A stretch of DNA of 64,000 bases from Psychromarinibacter halotolerans. Lineage in GTDB: Bacteria > Pseudomonadota > Alphaproteobacteria > Rhodobacterales > Rhodobacteraceae. Positions 1-8,505 of the stretch are shown one piece after another. The DNA is taken from NCBI RefSeq assembly GCF_029168315.1, contig NZ_JARGYD010000005.1:256942-320941 (forward strand), given 5' to 3'. Both the position numbers and the translations under genes were made by a program. A model generated the notes under the pieces. The model worked only from the letters and a program-made list of their open reading frames with translations, did no database searches and was not told the origin of the DNA. Position 1 is the stretch's first letter. Every line of letters begins with the position of its first letter.

Positions 1-64
1 GCATTGCGGCAGGGTTGTGTCATGCCCAAGACGGGCGATTTGACTCAGCTTAGACGAGGATGGA

Positions 65-1384
65 ATGGCTCGGATCAGCATATTTGGAATTGGCTACGTC
101 GGCGTTGTCGCGGCAGCATGTCTGGCGAAGGACGGACACGATGTCATCGCGGTGGATGTCGACCCCGGCAAGATTGACGCGATCAACAACGCAAAGTCGC
201 CCATCGTGGAAAAAGGGCTGGGCGATCTGGTGAAGGAAGTGGTCGAAGCGGGTCGCCTGATTGCCACCGACGACGTGCAGCACGCCATCGACAACACCGA
301 CGCCAGCTTCGTCTGCGTGGGCACCCCCAGTGCGCCGGACGGTTCGGTCGGTCTGACGTATGTCTCCAGTGTGTGCGAGTCGATCGGCAAGGCGCTGGCT
401 GCCAAGGACGCATTTCATTCGGTCATCATCCGCTCGACCATCGTACCGGGCAGCACCGAGGGCACCTGCATTCCGGTGCTGGAAGCCGCGTCGGGCAAGA
501 CCGCCGGAACCGATTTCGGCATGGGCTATTATCCCGAGTTCCTGCGCGAAAGCACCGCGATCGAGGATTACTACGATCCGGGCCTGATTGTGTTCGGCGC
601 GCTGGAGGATCGAACCGCCGCGATCCTCACCGAGATCAACGCGCATCTCGGCACCAAAATCCACGTCGTCGATCTGCGCACCGCCGAGATGGTCAAATAC
701 ACCTCGAACACATGGCGTGCCGTGAAGGTCACCTTCGCGAACGAGATCGGCAATATCGCCAAATCCTGCGGCCTGGATGGCCAGACGGTGATGGAGATCC
801 TGTGTTCCGACACCAAGGTGAACATCTCCCCGTACTTCATGCGCCCCGGCTTCGCGTTCGGCGGATCTTGCCTGCCCAAGGATGTCCGTGCCCTGCGCCA
901 CCTTGCCCAGACGCGCGAGGTCCGCTCGCCCATGCTGGACGCGGTGGTCGCGGCCAACGAGGCGCAGATCGCAAAGGCCGAGCAGATGGTCGCCAAGGCG
1001 AACGCCAAAAAGGTCGGCTTCGTCGGCATCAGCTTTAAGCCCGGCACCGACGACCTGCGGGAAAGCCCGCTGGCGGAACTGGCCGGACGGCTGATCAAGT
1101 CCGGCGTCGCGGTCGAGATCTACGATCCCTTCGTCCACGAGGCCTATGCCAACGCCAACTCGACGGCGGGGCGCGGCAACGATGTGGTCCCGGACCTTGC
1201 CGACCGGCTGGTGCCCGAACTGGGCAAGCTGATCGAGGGATCGGACGCCATCGTGGTGGGCAACCTCTACAAAGAGACGGTGGCCGAACTGGACAAGGTG
1301 TCCGGGTCGAAGCCGATGGTCGACCTTGCGCGGCTGCGGCGCGATCTGGTCAGCCAAGGCGGTTACGAAGGCATCTGCTGGTGA
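65..1384 (+). CDS. algD: GDP-mannose 6-dehydrogenase (AlgD)
   Basis: Oxidises GDP-mannose to GDP-mannuronate with two NAD+, the committed step of alginate synthesis in the cytoplasm. The 439-residue protein has the N-terminal Rossmann motif GIGYVG at 8-13, the PEFLRES substrate loop near 157-163 and the catalytic cysteine in GGSCLPKD (Cys269, matching Cys268 of the Pseudomonas enzyme). Length is normal for the family. A GAGGA ribosome site lies just before the ATG. The stop overlaps the GTG start of the next gene, so this is the first gene in view of a long plus-strand operon. Only 64 bases precede it, so its promoter cannot be judged. UDP-glucose dehydrogenase is the main alternative; the downstream alg genes favour AlgD. 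Confidence 0.93.
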   Translation: MARISIFGIGYVGVVAAACLAKDGHDVIAVDVDPGKIDAINNAKSPIVEKGLGDLVKEVVEAGRLIATDDVQHAIDNTDASFVCVGTPSAPDGSVGLTYVSSVCESIGKALAAKDAFHSVIIRSTIVPGSTEGTCIPVLEAASGKTAGTDFGMGYYPEFLRESTAIEDYYDPGLIVFGALEDRTAAILTEINAHLGTKIHVVDLRTAEMVKYTSNTWRAVKVTFANEIGNIAKSCGLDGQTVMEILCSDTKVNISPYFMRPGFAFGGSCLPKDVRALRHLAQTREVRSPMLDAVVAANEAQIAKAEQMVAKANAKKVGFVGISFKPGTDDLRESPLAELAGRLIKSGVAVEIYDPFVHEAYANANSTAGRGNDVVPDLADRLVPELGKLIEGSDAIVVGNLYKETVAELDKVSGSKPMVDLARLRRDLVSQGGYEGICW

Positions 1385-2862
1385 TCGCCCCGATGCTTGG
1401 CCATCTCGCATACGCTTCGGTGATCGTCCTTCTGGCATCGCTGGTCCCGCCCGCCCTTCTGGGCGAGGCCGCGGCCGGGCTGCTGGTTGTGGGGATCATC
1501 GGCACGTGGCGATACGGCTGGGCCGCGATCAACTTCACCCGCGCGGTGATGTTCCGGCGCTGGGTCTACCCGCGCCGGAAAGCCAGGGCGATGGCCGCTT
1601 ACGCCGCCAAGCCTTTGCAGGCGCACGCCTATTTCCTGACGACGTCCTACAAGATCGAACCCGAAGTGACGCTGCCGGTCTACCGCAGCATCTTTACCGC
1701 TGCCGCCAATTCGGACGCGGGCGCGACGATCGTCGCCTCGGTCGTCGATGGCGCGGACGAACGGCTGATCCGCCAGATCTTCGCCACCTCGCCCGAGGAT
1801 ATGACCGGCGTCCGGCTGATCGTCGACCGCATCCCCGGCACCGGCAAGCGCGACGCGCTGGCGCGGTCGCTAAACCTGATCGCGCGGCAATGCCCGACCC
1901 GGCACGATGTCGTGCTGTTCGTCGACGGCGACAGCTGCGTGCCGCCCGATGTCGTGGCGCAGTCCGCGCCGTTTTTCACCAACCCGAAGGTGGGCGCTTT
2001 GACCACCGACGAAGCGGTCAGCATCCCGCAGCCGGGCCTGTTCCGCGACTGGTTCGAACTGCGCTTCGACCAGCGGCAGATGATGATGTGCTCGATGGGG
2101 CTGGGCAACCGCGTGCTGACGCTGACGGGCCGCATGTCCGTGTTTCGCGCCGATCTGGCGACGACGCCCGATTTCATCAACCTCGTGCAGTACGACCACA
2201 TCGACCATTGGCGGCTGGGCCACGTCAAGTTCCTGACCGGGGACGACAAGTCGACGTGGTTCTGGCTGATGAAGAACGGCTACGAGATGGCCTATCTGCC
2301 CGACGTCCGGTCGAGCAGCATGGAAACCCAGCCCAAGCCCACCTTCGTCGGCAGCGCCGCCGCGCTGATGGTCCGCTGGTTCGGCAACATGCTGCGCACC
2401 AATGGCCGCGCGTTGGAACTGTCGCCGCGCCAGATCGGGTTGTTCACATGGTGGTCGATCTTCGACCAGCGTCTGTCGATCTGGAGCACGCTGGCCGGCC
2501 CGCTGTCGGTGATCGTCGCCGCGGTCTTCTTCGATCCGCTGGTGCTGCCGATCTACGTCGCGTGGGTCATGTTCACGCGGTACGTCTTTTGCTGGATCAT
2601 ATGCGGCTTCCGGGGCCGGACCTTCCCGATCTCGTACCCGTTCCTTCTATACTTCAGCCAGCTGTTCGGCGCCTGCGTCAAAAGCTTCGTCTTCTTCCGG
2701 CTCGACCGGCAGAAGTGGACCCGACAGGCGGCCGGCACTGGAACTGGCGCCGCGCCCGTCGCTTTGGGACGGCGCATGGCGGCGATGGGCTCTGCCTACC
2801 TTCATTTCCTCGCACTCGGATGGCTGACCGTAGTCGTCCTGTTCCTCACCGGCGTGCTGTGA
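1381..2862 (+). CDS. alg8: Alg8-type membrane glycosyltransferase (mannuronan polymerase)
   Basis: A family 2 glycosyltransferase that would polymerise mannuronate from GDP-mannuronate at the inner membrane. The 493-residue protein has N-terminal hydrophobic helices (about 8-50), a cytosolic GT domain with DGD at 182-184 and TGDDK at 286-290 as nucleotide and catalytic acidic motifs, an RW pair at 332-333 in the position of the family QxxRW element, and several C-terminal membrane segments from about 350 onward. The length matches Pseudomonas Alg8 (about 494). Start is GTG, overlapping the algD stop as GTGA, which implies translational coupling. Its partner Alg44 follows directly. Confidence 0.92.
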   Translation: MIAPMLGHLAYASVIVLLASLVPPALLGEAAAGLLVVGIIGTWRYGWAAINFTRAVMFRRWVYPRRKARAMAAYAAKPLQAHAYFLTTSYKIEPEVTLPVYRSIFTAAANSDAGATIVASVVDGADERLIRQIFATSPEDMTGVRLIVDRIPGTGKRDALARSLNLIARQCPTRHDVVLFVDGDSCVPPDVVAQSAPFFTNPKVGALTTDEAVSIPQPGLFRDWFELRFDQRQMMMCSMGLGNRVLTLTGRMSVFRADLATTPDFINLVQYDHIDHWRLGHVKFLTGDDKSTWFWLMKNGYEMAYLPDVRSSSMETQPKPTFVGSAAALMVRWFGNMLRTNGRALELSPRQIGLFTWWSIFDQRLSIWSTLAGPLSVIVAAVFFDPLVLPIYVAWVMFTRYVFCWIICGFRGRTFPISYPFLLYFSQLFGACVKSFVFFRLDRQKWTRQAAGTGTGAAPVALGRRMAAMGSAYLHFLALGWLTVVVLFLTGVL

Positions 2863-2906
2863 CGCGCCGCCCCTATCCGATCCGAACCCGACACAAGGAC
2901 CGATCC

Positions 2907-4049
2907 ATGAGTGACACCGACATGACCCTTTCGGACGCCCCTGCCAGCCGGACCGCCGTGCCGGACGGGTTCGTCCACGACGGCGAGCATCCGCAGATCC
3001 CGGTGCCGTTCACCGCCGTCATCGGCGACCGCAGGATGGAAGGCCGCAGCCTGTCGGTGACCGGAGCGGTGGTGACCGGCCTGCTGCCACCGAACGCCGA
3101 AGGCAGCGTGCGTCCCGTGACGCTTCGGTTCGATTTCGAGGGCTTCTCGACCAACCTCTACCCCGAGGTGCGCGTACTGCGGCAGGGCAACGAGGCCGAC
3201 GCGACCTACGAGCTTCGGTTCACGGACCCGACCGCCGGGCACCTTGCGCCGCTGCGCTACATTCTCAACAGCGCGATCGCCGGGGACCTTGTGTCGATCG
3301 GGCAGATGCTCGGCTACACCGGGCCGACCAAGGTTAAGACGAAGCCGCCGCTTGCGCGGCGCGGCGTCGCCGGGCGGGCCGGGAACGGGCTGAAGCGCCT
3401 TGCGATCCTTGGGCTTAGCCTCGGGCTGATCGTCGTGGCGGGGCAGGTGATCCACAACCGGGTGATGTTCAGCTACGAGGGCCAGCCCGTCGTGGTGTCC
3501 ATCCCGGGCGAGACGTTGCGATCCACCGCCGCCGGTCAGATCACCTATGTGAACGCGGATGCGGGCGCCGGTGACGTGATCTACTCGATCAGCGCGAACT
3601 CTGGCGATTTTCTCAGTGTCGAGATGCCCTGCGACTGTGATCTGCAGGCGCTGCCGGACTTCTACGAAGGCGCAACGATCCTGCCGGGCACGGCGCTGGT
3701 CAAGCTGGTCGAGCCGGACGCGGGGCTCGAGGCCCGCACGCAAGTCAGCTTCGAAGGCGTCGCGCGGATGTTCGCGGGGGACGAGGCCGAACTGGTGCTG
3801 GCCAGCGGCGACGTCGTGCCGGTGTCCGTTTCCCTGATGCAGGGCGAAGGAATGGAGCCGGGCGACACAGTTCCCGCCGAACTTGCGCTGCCGGATGAGA
3901 TGGCGGGCACGCTCGCGCCGGGCACGACTGCCCGGCTGCGGTTCCGCCGGACCCTGCTGCCGGACTGGTTTGGCAGCACATGGAACGACGCAGGCACCCG
4001 CATCGGCGGCGCGTGGACCGCGCTTGTCAGCGATCTGACGACTGAATGA
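2907..4049 (+). CDS. alg44: Alg44-like PilZ/HlyD-type copolymerase
   Basis: Alg44 normally senses c-di-GMP through an N-terminal PilZ domain, activates Alg8, and spans the periplasm with an HlyD-like domain. This 380-residue copy has a PilZ-like region at about 27-135, one membrane helix near 163-181 and a periplasmic HlyD-like part thereafter (family length about 389). The ATG at 2907 follows an AAGGA site; the open frame extends far upstream but only as a shadow of alg8. The family RxxxR c-di-GMP motif is not visible: residues 21-35 contain no arginine, and the usual D/NxSxxG loop reads SLSVTGAVV. Ligand binding is therefore doubtful, although position in the operon and overall layout support the Alg44 role. 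Confidence 0.85.
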   Translation: MSDTDMTLSDAPASRTAVPDGFVHDGEHPQIPVPFTAVIGDRRMEGRSLSVTGAVVTGLLPPNAEGSVRPVTLRFDFEGFSTNLYPEVRVLRQGNEADATYELRFTDPTAGHLAPLRYILNSAIAGDLVSIGQMLGYTGPTKVKTKPPLARRGVAGRAGNGLKRLAILGLSLGLIVVAGQVIHNRVMFSYEGQPVVVSIPGETLRSTAAGQITYVNADAGAGDVIYSISANSGDFLSVEMPCDCDLQALPDFYEGATILPGTALVKLVEPDAGLEARTQVSFEGVARMFAGDEAELVLASGDVVPVSVSLMQGEGMEPGDTVPAELALPDEMAGTLAPGTTARLRFRRTLLPDWFGSTWNDAGTRIGGAWTALVSDLTTE

Positions 4050-4106
4050 TTTCCCTACGCGAATACCCCGCGGCCGAGGGCCGGAACGGGATGGCACAGG
4101 AGGCCA

Positions 4107-5507
4107 ATGATGAACAGTGATATTCACCCGGTCGTACTTTGTGGTGGCTCGGGATCGCGCCTTTGGCCGATGTCCCGCGCCCAAAGCCCGAAACAATTCC
4201 AGTCGGTGAACGGCGCAGGGTCGCTGACCTTCTTTCAGGCGACGGTGCAGCGGCATCGCGGCGGCGTGTTCGCCGACCCCTATGTCGTCACTTCGGCGCA
4301 GCACGCGGTGGTCGTCCGCCGTCAGCTGGACGCGCTGCAATGCCCGGCGACGGTACTGGCAGAGCCGGTGGCGCGAAACACCGGCCCGGCGGTTCTTGCC
4401 GCGGCGCTTCAGATCGCGAAGACGGACCCCAAGGGCCTCATGCTCGTCCTTCCCTCGGACCACGTCATCATCGGCAACCTGAACACCCCGATCATGCAGA
4501 TGCGCCAGGCGGCGCTGGACGGACGGATCGTGATCTTCGGGATCAAGCCGACCTATCCGGAAACCGGCTACGGCTACATCACCGATGGCGGAAGCTTCAC
4601 CGAGCACAAGGATCTGCACCGCGTCGCCGAGTTCGTCGAGAAACCGCCGCTCAGCCGCGCGGCGCACCTGATCCAAAGCGGGTTCGCCTACTGGGCCTCG
4701 GGGATCTCTTTGTTCATGGCAGAGACGATCATCGAAGAGTTCAAGCGGCTCGACCGCACCACCTATGACGCGGTGAACAACGCGCTGGAACGGGGCGAGC
4801 AGGGCTTCCATGCCTTCGAGCTGCACGCTGACAGCTTCCGCCGCGCGGTGAACGAGCCGACGGAACGCAACATCTTCGAACGGTCCCCCGCGGTCTCCCT
4901 GGCGCCGCTCGATGTTCAATGGAGCGACGTCGGCTGCTGGACTTCGATGCACGCCATCGGCACGCAGGACGAAAGCGGCAACGTGCTGCATGGCGATGTC
5001 ATCACGGTCAACACCGAGAACACGCTGGTGAAGGCCGAAAAGCGGCTGGTCGCGGTGGTCGGCATGTCCGACGTCATCGTTGTCGACACGCCGGACGCGG
5101 TGCTCGTGACCCAGCGCGGCATGTGCCAGAACGTGAAAGAGGTCGTCTCGACGCTGAAGGACGAACAGCGGATCGAGGCGGTGCGCCACGTCACCCGCGA
5201 TCACGACTGGGGGCAAAGCCAGCAGCTTCTAAACAACAGCGATTACGACATGTCGGTAATCCGTATCAATCCGGGTGCCTCGATCAGTGTCGATCCGCTG
5301 CCGGGGCGCCAGCTGATCTCGGTGCATGGCAAGCTTGAGGTGTTCGACGGCCTCAGCCGCCGCAAACTGGAAGCGGGCGAACGCCTGATGCTGGGTCCGG
5401 ACGGCAGCGCGCACCTGACCAACACCGCGAACGACCCGGTAGAGGCGCTGCTGGTCACCATGAACGCGGCCCTCGTCGCTGCCCCGGAGATCGTCCAGCA
5501 TGGCTGA
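4107..5507 (+). CDS. algA: Mannose-1-phosphate guanylyltransferase (AlgA) with eroded isomerase domain
   Basis: Makes GDP-mannose from mannose-1-phosphate and GTP. The nucleotidyltransferase half is intact: the pyrophosphorylase signature CGGSGSRLWPMSRAQSPKQF at 12-31, SDH at 117-119 and FVEKP at 176-180. AlgA is normally bifunctional, with a C-terminal cupin phosphomannose isomerase whose metal site is QxHxHRxEHW. Here the matching stretch (about 390-410) reads GASISVDPLPGRQLISVHG, with no histidine cluster. The family ending around EDDIVR..D.YGR is also missing; the protein is 466 residues against about 481. The isomerase half is probably inactive. The start ATG has an AGGAGG at 4098-4103. 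The 3' end overlaps the next gene by 8 bases. Confidence 0.9.
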   Translation: MMNSDIHPVVLCGGSGSRLWPMSRAQSPKQFQSVNGAGSLTFFQATVQRHRGGVFADPYVVTSAQHAVVVRRQLDALQCPATVLAEPVARNTGPAVLAAALQIAKTDPKGLMLVLPSDHVIIGNLNTPIMQMRQAALDGRIVIFGIKPTYPETGYGYITDGGSFTEHKDLHRVAEFVEKPPLSRAAHLIQSGFAYWASGISLFMAETIIEEFKRLDRTTYDAVNNALERGEQGFHAFELHADSFRRAVNEPTERNIFERSPAVSLAPLDVQWSDVGCWTSMHAIGTQDESGNVLHGDVITVNTENTLVKAEKRLVAVVGMSDVIVVDTPDAVLVTQRGMCQNVKEVVSTLKDEQRIEAVRHVTRDHDWGQSQQLLNNSDYDMSVIRINPGASISVDPLPGRQLISVHGKLEVFDGLSRRKLEAGERLMLGPDGSAHLTNTANDPVEALLVTMNAALVAAPEIVQHG

Positions 5508-7026
5508 TACGCGGCGGACAGGCGGGCTAGCGTCCATGATGGCGCCCATGATGGGCGCGGTGCTGGCGACGCTGGCCTGCGCCTCGGTGCAGGCGCAGGC
5601 GATCGACCGCTATGCGGAACTGCGCCGCGGCATTGTCGGCGCCTATGCCACCCTGTCCGGCGCGGCAAGCACGGCAAAGGGCCTGTCGGCCCTTCCCGAA
5701 CTGGGCGCGGCCGACGGTCTTCAGATCCTGCCGCCACCTGTCGAGGTCCACTATGACACGTTGACCCTGCTTCCCGATGCCGAGGTCTCGCTGATCGACG
5801 TCCGGGTGACGCTTTTGCAGATGTCGCAGTCGGCGGGCGCGAACGGCCAGCTTATGGTGCTGCGGGCCCAGCACGGCGATACGCCCAAGGCCATCGCCGT
5901 GCAGAAGGGCACGATCGCGCTGTCCGACTTGATGAAGACGCCCGAAGTCATCGACGCAAGCGGCCCCGACGGGCTGACCTTGCCGCTGGTGATCTGGCCC
6001 GGCGCGCGCCTGATCGTCGGCAAGGGCGAGACGCTGAAACTCAGCCGCGCCGACGGGGCCTTTCTTGCGAACTTCGGCGCGCTTGTCGTCAACGGCGGCG
6101 CGATCGAGGGTGCAGGGGCCGAACATGCCGACGTGCCCGAATTCGCGCCTTTTGTGATCACGGCTGGCACCGGCCACATGGTGCTCCGCAATGCGCGCCT
6201 TCAGAATCTTGGCTTCGACGTGTCACCGGCCTTCGGGGGCGTGACCCAGTTCACCGGCGGGCTTTACCCCGCAGAGGACCGCACGCTGGTGACCGGATCG
6301 GTGCTGCGCGACGTCCTGTCATTGACGCTGAAGGGCGCAAGCGCCCCTGTGGTGACCGGCAACCTGTTCCACGCGATGCGCGGCGAGGCGGTAGAGCTTC
6401 GCGCCACGAAGGACGCCGTGATCTCGGGCAACCTGTTTCTGGACGGTGTCGACGGCAACGCGATCCGGGTCACCAATGCCTCGACGGGTACGGTGATTGC
6501 GGACAACCGCATCTTCCGGGCCGGTGGCGGTGCGATCCGTGTCGACGACGCCAGCCATTCGGCCCGCATCACGGGCAACATCGTGTGGCGCGCGGACGGC
6601 GTCGGCATCACGGTCGAGGCCAGCGACTGCGCGGTCCTTGCCGGGAACGTCGCGCTGGAAAACCGGATGAAGGGAATTTCGCTGCGCGCGGTCCGCGCCG
6701 GCGTGGTGCGCGACAACCGGATCCTTGCCAACGGCAGCGCCGGCTTGTTCGTCGCGGACCAGCCGGGCGAAACGCCGACCGTGGTCGACGCCAACCTGTT
6801 CGTCGGCAACCGGGCCGGTCTGGATAGCGCGTCGGGCGGCAAGCTGGACCTGCGCGGCAACGACCTGACCGACCAGTTCCCCCGCTTTTTCGATGGCGAC
6901 CTGAACGGGCTGACGTCCGAGATCGTCGGAAACCTCCGGGGCGAGACCGACATGTTGCTAAGCGTGGGACACGCCCCGCGCGACGGTCTGGCGCCCCTGT
7001 CCTGCAGCCCCGAACACGAAAGCTGA
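5500..7026 (+). CDS. algG: AlgG-like periplasmic right-handed beta-helix protein (epimerase homologue)
   Basis: AlgG is the periplasmic mannuronan C5-epimerase, which also shields the polymer during export. This 508-residue protein has a signal peptide (hydrophobic 10-30, cleavage likely after AQA at 31-33) and a long run of beta-helix coils with recurrent GN, DN and G-I/V turns between about 220 and 450, typical of AlgG-like parallel beta-helices. The catalytic DPHD motif is absent. The best-matching coil reads AIRVDDASH (345-353), so the catalytic histidine position appears to be Asp. It may be a structural or protective AlgG relative without epimerase activity. The start at 5500 overlaps algA by 8 bases. 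Confidence 0.8.
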   Translation: MADTRRTGGLASMMAPMMGAVLATLACASVQAQAIDRYAELRRGIVGAYATLSGAASTAKGLSALPELGAADGLQILPPPVEVHYDTLTLLPDAEVSLIDVRVTLLQMSQSAGANGQLMVLRAQHGDTPKAIAVQKGTIALSDLMKTPEVIDASGPDGLTLPLVIWPGARLIVGKGETLKLSRADGAFLANFGALVVNGGAIEGAGAEHADVPEFAPFVITAGTGHMVLRNARLQNLGFDVSPAFGGVTQFTGGLYPAEDRTLVTGSVLRDVLSLTLKGASAPVVTGNLFHAMRGEAVELRATKDAVISGNLFLDGVDGNAIRVTNASTGTVIADNRIFRAGGGAIRVDDASHSARITGNIVWRADGVGITVEASDCAVLAGNVALENRMKGISLRAVRAGVVRDNRILANGSAGLFVADQPGETPTVVDANLFVGNRAGLDSASGGKLDLRGNDLTDQFPRFFDGDLNGLTSEIVGNLRGETDMLLSVGHAPRDGLAPLSCSPEHES

Positions 7027-7030
7027 CGCG

Positions 7031-8491
7031 ATGGTCTTCTCTTCGGAATCCTTCCTGTTCCTGTTCCTGCCGCTGTTCCTTGCGGCCTACTACCTGACGC
7101 CGACGCGGCTGAAGTCCTACACGATCCTTGCCGGGTCTTACGTGTTCTACGCGTGGTGGCGGGTCGACTTCCTTGGCCTGCTGTTCTTGACCACCGCATT
7201 CGCTTACGTCGTCGGTCAGCAGGTCGCGAAGCATCGCGGAACCAAGACCGGGCGAGTCTGGCTGGGCATCGGCGTCGTTGGGTGCCTTGGCGTGCTGGGT
7301 GTGTTCAAGTACCTGAACTTCTTCATCGATAGCTTTGCGGCCCTGATGGGCACCGACGCGGCGGGGCTGGGCGTGCATTGGCACCTGATCCTGCCCATCG
7401 GCATCTCGTTCTACGTGTTTCAGGCGCTGAGCTACCTGATCGACGTCCATCGCGGCGACGCGACCGCCGACGCCAGCTTTATCGACTTCGCCGCCTTCAT
7501 CGCGCTGTTCCCGCAGCTAATCGCCGGCCCGATCCTGCGCTACAAGGATCTCGAGGACCAGTTCCGCGAACGCGAGCACTCGGTCGAGCTGTTCTGCGAC
7601 GGCCTTGCGCGGTTCCTGATCGGTCTGGGCAAGAAGGTCATCCTTGCCGACGCCGTGGCGCCGCTGGCCGACGTGGTATTCGGCGGAGGCGAGGTCGGCA
7701 TGGCGCTCGCGTGGGCCGGGGCGCTGGCCTACATGCTGCAGCTGTACTTCGACTTCTCGGGCTATTCGGACATGGCCATCGGGCTTGGCCGGATGATGGG
7801 CTTTCGGTTCCTCGAGAACTTCCGCTTCCCCTACATCAGCCGCTCGATCACCGAGTTCTGGCGCCGCTGGCACATCTCGCTGTCGAACTGGCTGCGCGAC
7901 TATCTCTACATCTCGCTGGGCGGGAACCGTAAGGGGCCGGGCCGCACGTACTTCAACCTGATGGCGGTGATGGTTCTGGGCGGCCTGTGGCATGGCGCGA
8001 ACTGGACCTTCGTTCTGTGGGGCTTCTGGCACGGCGGGCTTCTGGCGGCCGAACGCTACACCGGCTGGGACAAGCGCGCGGCGGGCAGCTGGATCGCGCT
8101 GCCGCTGACGCTGTTCTTCGTCCTGATCGGCTGGGTCATGTTCCGCGCCACCACCGTTTCCGAGGGGTTCGAGGTCTACGCGGGCATGTTCGGCGCGAAT
8201 GGCCTGACCGGGGACCCGGCGCTGTGGATGGACGTTACCCGCGAAAGCGTCGCGCTGGCCCTTGTCGCCGCCGTGGTGGTGTTTCTGGAACCGCATATCC
8301 ACGACTATTTCAGCCGCCCGGTGAAGAACGCCCCGGTGTCCCACGACGGGACCGTGATCGTGGAAGGCCACGCCGCGCAGGGCGCCCTGATGCAGGCCGT
8401 GTCGGTCGTGGCGGTGCTGGCGATCGGGGTTCTGACCGTCCTGAAGCTCGCCGAGCAAAGCTTCTCGCCCTTCCTTTACTTCCAGTTCTGA
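7031..8491 (+). CDS. algI: MBOAT O-acetyltransferase AlgI
   Basis: A multi-pass inner-membrane protein that passes acetyl groups across the membrane for polymer O-acetylation. The 486-residue protein opens with the family sequence FSSESFLFLFLPLFL and has about ten hydrophobic segments. The conserved MBOAT core includes FDFSGYSDMAIGLGRMMG (about 240-257), the FWRRWHISLS segment with His281 and the catalytic GGLWHGANW (His321, matching His322 of Pseudomonas AlgI). It starts 5 bases after the algG-like stop. algJ, algX and algF, the remaining acetylation partners, lie downstream in the same operon, so acetylation of the product is well supported. Confidence 0.95.
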   Translation: MVFSSESFLFLFLPLFLAAYYLTPTRLKSYTILAGSYVFYAWWRVDFLGLLFLTTAFAYVVGQQVAKHRGTKTGRVWLGIGVVGCLGVLGVFKYLNFFIDSFAALMGTDAAGLGVHWHLILPIGISFYVFQALSYLIDVHRGDATADASFIDFAAFIALFPQLIAGPILRYKDLEDQFREREHSVELFCDGLARFLIGLGKKVILADAVAPLADVVFGGGEVGMALAWAGALAYMLQLYFDFSGYSDMAIGLGRMMGFRFLENFRFPYISRSITEFWRRWHISLSNWLRDYLYISLGGNRKGPGRTYFNLMAVMVLGGLWHGANWTFVLWGFWHGGLLAAERYTGWDKRAAGSWIALPLTLFFVLIGWVMFRATTVSEGFEVYAGMFGANGLTGDPALWMDVTRESVALALVAAVVVFLEPHIHDYFSRPVKNAPVSHDGTVIVEGHAAQGALMQAVSVVAVLAIGVLTVLKLAEQSFSPFLYFQF

Positions 8492-8505
8492 ACGGAGACG
8501 CGCCG

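Noticed and set aside
2802..5216. An 804-codon open frame on the minus strand opposite alg8, alg44 and algA
   Set aside because: It lies opposite three well-recognised genes, is rich in Arg, His and Gly, and has no domain or ribosome site. Such frames are common in GC-rich DNA.
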